NCBI GenBank assembly: GCA_032718475.1 | Contig: JAUCBJ010005239.1 | Span: 1 to 33,734, forward strand | From: Nemertoderma westbladi | Lineage: Eukaryota > Xenacoelomorpha > Nemertodermatida > Nemertodermatidae | Reading direction: 5' to 3' | DNA length: 33,734 bases | Part shown: positions 30,201-33,734 of the stretch, piece after piece | How positions within the stretch are numbered: position 1 is the first letter of the stretch | Layout: every line of letters begins with the position of its first letter | The notes under the pieces: generated by a model | What the model saw: only the letters and a program-made list of their open reading frames with translations | The model's database searches: none | Told to the model about the DNA's origin: nothing | Position numbers and translations under genes: made by a program

Positions 30201-31426
30201 GGGGAGGGGTGGGCGGGGCAGGGGACAGTGGGGCGGGGCAGGAGACAGTGGGGAGGGGCCGGGGACTGGGGAGGTGGGCGTGTGAGGGGTATAGGAAGTG
30301 GGGAGGGGTAGGGGACATCGTCGAGGGGCAGGAAATATTGGGGAGGGGGGAGGGACATTGGGCAGTTGTGAGGGGGGCAGTGGGGAGTGGGGGGGGGCAG
30401 GGAACAGGTGGGGAGGGGGCAGTGGGAAGGGACAGGGGACATTGGGGAGGGGGGGCAGGGGGAGTGGGGAGGGGCAGGGGACAGTTGGGAGGGGCAGGAG
30501 ATAATGAGGAGGGGTAGAGAATATTGGGGCGGGGCAGGGGACAGAGGGAGAGGGGTAGTGGGGGTGGTGCGAGTGGGGAACATGAGTTAGTGGGGTGTGG
30601 GTATGGGCAGTGTTGATAGGTATGGGGCAGTGGAAGGGAGCAAGGGAGCGTAGAGTGGGCAGGGGAGTGAATAGGGTTTAACGGGAGTGATGTGTGATGG
30701 ATTATACTTCAAATTTGGATCACAAGACTAAACTGCGGACGGCTTAAACATGGAATTAATAAGTTTAATTATGAAAGTTTAGCTTCTATTTCTTCTAAGT
30801 CGGAAGGTATTAATTTAGGCGCGGTGATTGTGAGTATTCCATATATGACTATATGAAGAAGACTTATGGTAATGAGATGGTGGGTGGCGGTATAGCTGGA
30901 GGGCGTTGGGCCTGATTAATTACACCGTCTGAGACAAAGAATCCTTGATAGGGAAGGATAAATTCCTGGAATAATGGGGATGCAGACAGGACAGTCGTCA
31001 CCGAGTCCAATTGTGTATTACATTTATGTATGAATAATTCCTGATATAGATGTTAAATAATGCTCAGATCGTCCTGTATCACTAACCTTGGATATCGCAG
31101 CACAAAATATAGGATAGCGCAACACTATCCTAGAATCAATGCAAGCCAGTCGGCCGAAGCCGGGGGCGACCCGAAGGCTCTTACCGGCCTTAAACCGGTC
31201 TTAAATCCAACCGGTCTAAAACATAGAATAATCCAGCACTAACCTGGCATATCTCTTGAACTCATAGCTATATTTTCTCCGAATTCTTTATTCCCACTGT
31301 GACCGAACTTCCGGAAGATGCGATTTGTTCGGCCCATTTCTGTGACTCGATGCTTATCTTTTTATCCAGTTTCATTGGGGGAGCCCCGTGATTGGCCCGA
31401 TGGTCATTATGTAAACGCAACACGTC
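14262..31426 (-). CDS. Tandem two-CAP-domain protein, GAPR-1/GLIPR2-like (exons 31426-31244, 23046-22864, 16863-16692, 16445-16207, 14407-14262; 5' end missing)
   Basis: CAP superfamily (SCP/TAPS) protein; single-domain GAPR-1 relatives sit on Golgi and other membranes and bind lipids. The five exons give about 306 residues in two CAP domains. CAP1: [50 protein letters not shown] hydrophilic linker with [12 protein letters not shown] follows. CAP2: [57 protein letters not shown], ending NVSRP and TAA. The CAP tetrad (His, Glu, Glu, His) is present in both domains. All four seen introns are GT-AG and phase-consistent, except that exon A carries a one-base frame break. Intron positions differ between the two domains. 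The start codon is not found; it may lie upstream in 31427-33734 or outside. No signal peptide can be assessed. Confidence 0.88.
14410..14790. other. CAP intron D-E, 3' part
   Basis: AT-rich intron. It contains ATCACACTGTAAAGTAC at about 14625-14642, a motif that recurs near 18773-18903 (see that entry). No gene. Confidence 0.5.
14795..15085 (+). mobile_element. tRNA-derived SINE
   Basis: TGGTGTAGTGG (box A) and GGTTCGATTCTC (box B) are spaced as in a tRNA promoter, followed by about 215 bases of non-tRNA body ending near ACGGCCACTAG. TAATGTT before the head (about 14784) and in the tail (about 15061) could be a target duplication, but this is weak. It lies antisense in an intron of the CAP gene. 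Confidence 0.7.
15246..15273 (+). repeat. Poly-C tract, 28 bases
   Basis: Uninterrupted C run in CAP intron D-E, followed by one T and more C. Confidence 0.9.
15528..16105. repeat. 33-bp minisatellite, about 17 copies
   Basis: Units contain CAGTTGCCTAGGCGGTTAAT and CTACGGTAGTAC. The array begins about 100 bases inside the donor of exon D, and degenerate pieces (CTACCGTAGTACCTGGTGCC on the minus strand) come still closer to the exon. No coding content. Confidence 0.95.
16207..16445 (-). CDS. CAP gene exon D (first part of CAP2)
   Basis: Begins (N)[17 protein letters not shown] and runs through [31 protein letters not shown] and [20 protein letters not shown] to the split Gly before a GTTAGT donor. 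It holds the CAP2 His (MQH), Glu (GEN) and Glu (SEEE). Confidence 0.92.
16692..16863 (-). CDS. CAP gene exon C (end of CAP1, linker, start of CAP2)
   Basis: Starts after TTTTTACAG with (G)[14 protein letters not shown], continues through the polar linker with [19 protein letters not shown], and ends in AVEAHN(R). Since one exon holds the end of CAP1 and the start of CAP2, both domains belong to one gene. The donor GTTGGA is weak. Confidence 0.88.
16864..17455. other. CAP intron B-C, 3' part, nothing recognised
   Basis: Intron DNA between exon C and the 36-bp minisatellite. No coding or repeat signal I can support. Confidence 0.4.
17458..17830. repeat. 36-bp minisatellite, about 10 copies
   Basis: Core TATACATTTGCACCAAATAT followed by ATTnCCCTGTATACCG. 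In the distal part two subtypes (TATATATTTGCACC and TATAGATTTGCACG) alternate, giving a dimeric higher-order unit. Period is a multiple of three, so open frames on both strands are artefacts. Confidence 0.95.
17840..18430. other. CAP intron B-C, nothing recognised
   Basis: No coding, RNA or repeat signal that I can support. Confidence 0.4.
18441..18507. repeat. Short near-perfect hairpin
   Basis: TGTGGTAACCAATGAC (18448-18463) and GTCATTGGTTACCACGTAAA (18485-18504) are inverted copies about 20 bases apart; the pairing extends to about 23 bases with one mismatch. Confidence 0.85.
18773..18905. repeat. Inverted repeat with CACTGTAAAGTAC-type arms
   Basis: AAAGTACTTTACAGTGTTCTG and GATCCTCGTGG on the left pair with CCACTCGGATCATCACACTG and TAGAGTGCTACTTT on the right. 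The spacer contains TTTATTTTCACTCAC twice. The same arm motif occurs near 14625-14642. Confidence 0.65.
19155..19412. repeat. Long inverted repeat (hairpin), arms of about 100 bases
   Basis: Left arm 19155-19258 and right arm 19315-19412 match in reverse complement with few differences, sharing AGAATGTAATCTAGATG and TTCATCTGCAGATTC. The loop is about 55 bases. No ORF. It lies in CAP intron B-C, so the pre-mRNA could form a long dsRNA stem. It may be a foldback or MITE-like element. Confidence 0.85.
19420..20860. other. CAP intron B-C, mostly featureless
   Basis: No gene recognised. A perfect 24-base palindrome with an AG centre (ATAGAGACTAT and its complement) is at 19954-19977. Confidence 0.45.
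20868..22880. repeat. 22-bp minisatellite, about 90 copies, seeded at the exon B splice donor
   Basis: On the + strand the unit is CTATCTCACCCTTGGGACTG followed by TA. On the minus strand it reads as the last 13 bases of exon B (TACAGTCCCAGAG) followed by GTGAGATAG. The exon-proximal units keep CAGAG|GTGAG exactly; distal units have CAAGG|GTGAG, GTGCG or GTTAG variants. Around 21239-21930 a 231-bp higher-order unit, marked by GGAGGCC at 21239, 21470 and 21701, is repeated three times. Confidence 0.95.
22864..23046 (-). CDS. CAP gene exon B (second half of CAP1)
   Basis: Acceptor TTCTAACAG; encodes (A)[38 protein letters not shown] and [13 protein letters not shown](G). The donor AGAG|GTGAG at 22863/22864 is the first unit of the 22-bp minisatellite. 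Its last 13 exonic bases, coding YSPR, recur in every repeat unit. Confidence 0.92.
23093..23285. repeat. G-rich tandem repeat, first array
   Basis: Degenerate units such as GGGGAGGGGCATGGAACAGT on the + strand, with an 18-base G run at 23151-23168. The same family forms the large array at 29680-30660 in the same intron. On the CAP gene's sense strand it is C-rich. Confidence 0.9.
23552..23895. repeat. 55-bp minisatellite, about 6 copies
   Basis: Units contain GGTCCAGAGAACAGGGACCA, ACGGGACGGCTCGTCCGGAA and GGTCACCTGAGCTAC; the first unit is diverged. Repeats are contiguous without unique spacers. Confidence 0.95.
23900..24530. other. CAP intron A-B, short poly-C tracts, no gene
   Basis: Contains a 22-base C run at 24170-24191 and shorter C and G runs near 24360-24465. 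No coding sequence recognised. Confidence 0.45.
25120..25748 (+). pseudogene. Copia reverse transcriptase fragment
   Basis: Family motifs in order: [59 protein letters not shown] and [14 protein letters not shown], the last carrying the catalytic VDD box, then [11 protein letters not shown]. Coding similarity stops near 25748, where the insert begins. It is one frame step away from the acidic ORF that precedes it. Confidence 0.85.
25750..27365. mobile_element. Unclassified insertion inside the copia element
   Basis: Copia similarity stops before it and resumes after it. The left edge holds GTGGGGCGAGCCACGAAG (25766-25783); a near-identical GTGGGGCGAGCCACAAAG is at 29430-29447. GCGTGGGGCCTTCGTGCAGC at 25961-25980 is inverted at 27341-27362. 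No transposase recognised. The exact ends and target duplication are not fixed. Confidence 0.5.
26650..27167 (+). CDS. Unrecognised small ORF in the insert, possibly two exons
   Basis: From ATG at 26650 a basic, Gln/Asn-rich N-terminus leads to [12 protein letters not shown] (nuclear-signal-like) and FLCGVCAA. The frame runs unspliced to 27099 (149 residues) with a low-complexity end. Alternatively GTAAAG after GCA at about 26949 and the acceptor AAAACAG at about 27041 join in phase to [20 protein letters not shown], then [21 protein letters not shown] and TAG. The spliced form looks more protein-like. I recognise no domain; it may be transposon cargo or chance. Confidence 0.3.
27365..28157 (+). 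pseudogene. Copia RNase H fragment
   Basis: [62 protein letters not shown] and [16 protein letters not shown] match the connection and RNase H part of copia polyproteins. A one-base frame shift lies near 27455-27475. A TGA at 27765-27767 stands where the family usually has a Trp before QSR. The frame then runs to a stop at 28157. Confidence 0.85.
28160..29680. other. CAP intron A-B, repeat-like DNA with one unrecognised ORF
   Basis: A 114-codon + strand frame at 28991-29335 (with [20 protein letters not shown]) has ordinary composition but no family I recognise. GTGGGGCGAGCCACAAAG at 29430-29447 matches the edge of the insert at 25766, so this block may be a second copy of that element. A TGAC microsatellite is near 28853-28878. 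Confidence 0.35.
29680..30660. repeat. G-rich minisatellite, about 1 kb, second array
   Basis: Degenerate units of about 20-25 bases such as GGGGAGGGGCAGGGGACAGT. The strand bias is extreme: almost no C in runs on the + strand. The dense GGGG runs are compatible with G-quadruplex formation. The Pro-rich open frame on the minus strand is a by-product. Confidence 0.95.
30665..31243. other. CAP intron A-B, donor side, nothing recognised
   Basis: Intron DNA between the G-rich array and exon A. TCTTACCGGCCTTAAACCGG near 31178-31197 is part of a short imperfect ACCGGTCTTAA repeat. No gene. Confidence 0.4.
31244..31426 (-). CDS. CAP gene exon A (first half of CAP1, one-base frame break)
   Basis: Acceptor GATTGCAG; encodes [20 protein letters not shown] and [15 protein letters not shown]. 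The frame then shifts by one base near 31309-31313, after which [19 protein letters not shown] is read to a GTTAGT donor. The exon is 183 bases, but a phase-0 start and phase-1 end need one more. This is either a one-base deletion in this allele or an assembly error. The CAP1 His lies just after the break. Confidence 0.82.
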
Positions 31427-33734
31427 CTGCAATCACAACAAAATATTATCTTGTAGAGATGATCTCTCAACATTACTAATTGTACTAACTTGTACTTACT
31501 TAATTGTTACTAATGTAATTGTTACTAATTGTATCTATTGAAAACGAATAATTAATTAAATTAATCTTTATTATTAATTATTATAAACTGGAATGATACT
31601 TAAGGGGGGGGGGGGTCACCTTTTATAGGCCAAAAATTCAAAAAATATTTTTTGTTGGATTATTTTGCAGAATTTAATGCCGATACCGAATATGTGAGTT
31701 GTTGCTTCTCATTATGTAAAGTTATGGAGCTAAGGCGATTTTACTATTGTATGTTTTGATAATAAATCAAATTAACATTATTTATCCGAAAAAATGTGTT
31801 TCCTGACAGATAAACGGACTAGAATTCGTCAAACATAAAAACAGACATTGGAAATGAAATCAGCGACCACGAAAACCCTCAAAATTTAGGTCGGTCGTGA
31901 GTTATATTATATGTTGACAGGCATTCCAACAGACAGACAGGCAGACCGACGGACACGCAAACTGGCAGACAGAGACAGACAATTTTGCGCAGGAATGCCT
32001 TCATTTTATAACCAATTCGTTTGAAATTTAGTGAATGGTCTCTACATATTTACCAATAAAACTTCTACACAGAATTATAAGTTTAAGTGGAGTTTTGGGT
32101 CGATAATGTTAAGAAGTTAAACAAATTTGATTTTTTCTTTAAAATTGTCTGATAAAAATTTCAAAATTCATTCTAAAAGATTTATTGGGCAATATGGCAA
32201 GACAACTGCAATTTTTAAAAAATTGGCGGGAAATTCAAATATAAATTTTTCCTTGAAATTCATTATAAGAACTCACTAAATACGTATAATTTCAATGCAT
32301 ATATACAAACAAAATTTAATCCTCTGAAAACTGGAGGTGTCTCCAAAAGGTGAACCCCTTAAAAATTCGTACCACCCACCCTCCCACACACTCGCCTTGC
32401 CAAAATGCCTTAGTTCTTTCCTTTCTCCACTTGCAGCCATTTTTACAACAGAGTATCAATTTTATAAGTTTGGTGTAATAATTAATAGAAATAAGGAAGA
32501 TAATAATACCAACAGTTCACGAAACAGGTTGGAAATTAGCATACGTTTGGGGTGACCTGGAAATCAATCTCCACACACAAACACCTATCTCATATTTGGG
32601 CAATTTTTCCATTTTTGCCAGATTTATCGAACTGGTGACGCACTAGGGGGGGGGGGGGGGGGGGGGGGGGGCTCGCGGCGATGTTCTACGCTCTAATGTT
32701 AGTTTGACGTTGACTTAACAAATTTGTAGATGAGTGGGTAACTTTAAGGAAAACAATAATCTCAATAACATTAATCCCTAACGAGTACAACCCTAACAGT
32801 AACAGGCCGCGCCTGCCTTGTACATAAATCAGGCAGTTATAGTTCCAGCTATGAAAAGCTGATTCATAATAAATTTTGTATATAAAATCAATTCCCTAGG
32901 ATTCGTACTGTCCATCATTATACTCGGTACTGTTCGCACGTGGCACGTGTATGTAAAGACCAGTTCTGTCACATTATTTCGCGCCAAAAACATTGTTATA
33001 AATACATAATAAAGCCATGTAACAATAACATGGCGCAGCTGATGACGAGGACATTTAAGCCATTCACCCCGACTCTGTAATAGCTGTTATTGATATAAAG
33101 ATGAACACTTGACTTGCCCGTGGGAAAATTGTGATTGAATTTATATAGTATTTTGGCATAACAAACATTAAAAGTGCATTATTGACATAAAATATTTTTT
33201 GTCTGGGGAGGGGGGGGGGGGGGGGGGGGTATTGTTTGGTGGTATTACAAATTTACTATTATGACAAGGGTGGTCGAACTTGCGTGAAACTTTGTGACAG
33301 AGAGGGGAGGGGGGTTAAAAATCGCGTAGAATTTGCGTGACATACTTTATGAATACGATGAGCCTCCAGGGGGCTGGAGGGAAGAACTGGGGTGAGGGTC
33401 TTGCCACGTATATAAATAAAAGAGTTTATGTCCGTATGCGCATTTCTTTACTTTATGAAAACCCCCTTAGAACATAAATGAAATGATTAAATTTGTAAGA
33501 TGTACCCTGAACAACTCATCCCACCTAGAAGTCAAGAGGGTAATTGACTTTGGATCAATATTTGGTGGCGAATTCAAAACTTCCATCGGTCTTTCTTGGT
33601 TTTAAAGATTTAGCGGTTAATTACTTACTTAACTTAGTGCGTTCTGAATAAAATATACCAATTTAAACTTAATTATTTTTTCTCAAATGTGCATTTGTTT
33701 CACTAAAAATATATCTCCTCCGCCATTTCTTAAC
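31427..33734. other. Upstream of CAP exon A, no exon recognised
   Basis: If the gene continues, its first exon(s) lie here or outside, but no CAP N-terminus is recognised. It contains G runs at 31604-31615, 32646-32671 and 33210-33229, and an ACAG/GACAGACA-rich stretch at 31930-31982 bracketed by GGCATTCC and GGAATGCC. Confidence 0.45.

Noticed and set aside
29528-30583. 351-codon Pro-rich open frame on the minus strand
   Set aside because: Reading of the G-rich minisatellite; no stop codons arise because of base composition.

Overview
The window is animal (metazoan) genomic DNA. It has GT-AG introns, an ESCRT gene split into four exons, CAP-domain exons of the GAPR-1/GLIPR2 type, Ty1/copia remains, a tRNA-derived SINE and very many minisatellites. 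The AT-rich non-coding DNA, the recurring TAGGCCTA and TACCGGTA palindromes, and invertebrate-type transposase relics suggest a marine invertebrate. I cannot name the species or phylum from the sequence.

Two host genes lie tail to tail and account for most of the window. CHMP5 (+ strand, 340-10677) has four exons; its third intron is 8.8 kb and full of transposon structure. A gene encoding two tandem CAP domains (- strand) has at least five exons between 31426 and 14262; its first exon(s) are not seen and may lie outside. About 3.6 kb of intergenic DNA separates the two 3' ends and holds a 24-bp minisatellite and a tRNA-like SINE head.

CHMP5 intron 3 appears to contain a roughly 7-kb element bounded by TTAA at both ends (2881-2884 and 9875-9878), with inverted ends carrying arrays of the palindrome GCACCGGTGC. 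Inside it are two further sets of inverted motif arrays. One surrounds a decayed transposase-like gene (about 4105-5560). The other surrounds a 42-bp-periodic ORF (about 7183-8743) that reads as a heptad-repeat protein and is followed by AATAAA.

The CAP-gene introns hold a 22-bp minisatellite of about 90 copies that starts exactly at the splice donor of exon B and repeats that donor, a 260-bp hairpin, 33-, 36- and 55-bp minisatellites, two G-rich arrays, a SINE, and a copia element broken by a later insertion.

The strongest unusual signal is that two independent tandem arrays are seeded by exon ends: the exon B splice donor of the CAP gene and the CHMP5 stop-codon region. In the CAP gene this puts dozens of decoy splice donors next to the real one; the first of these, if used, would truncate the protein after its first CAP domain.
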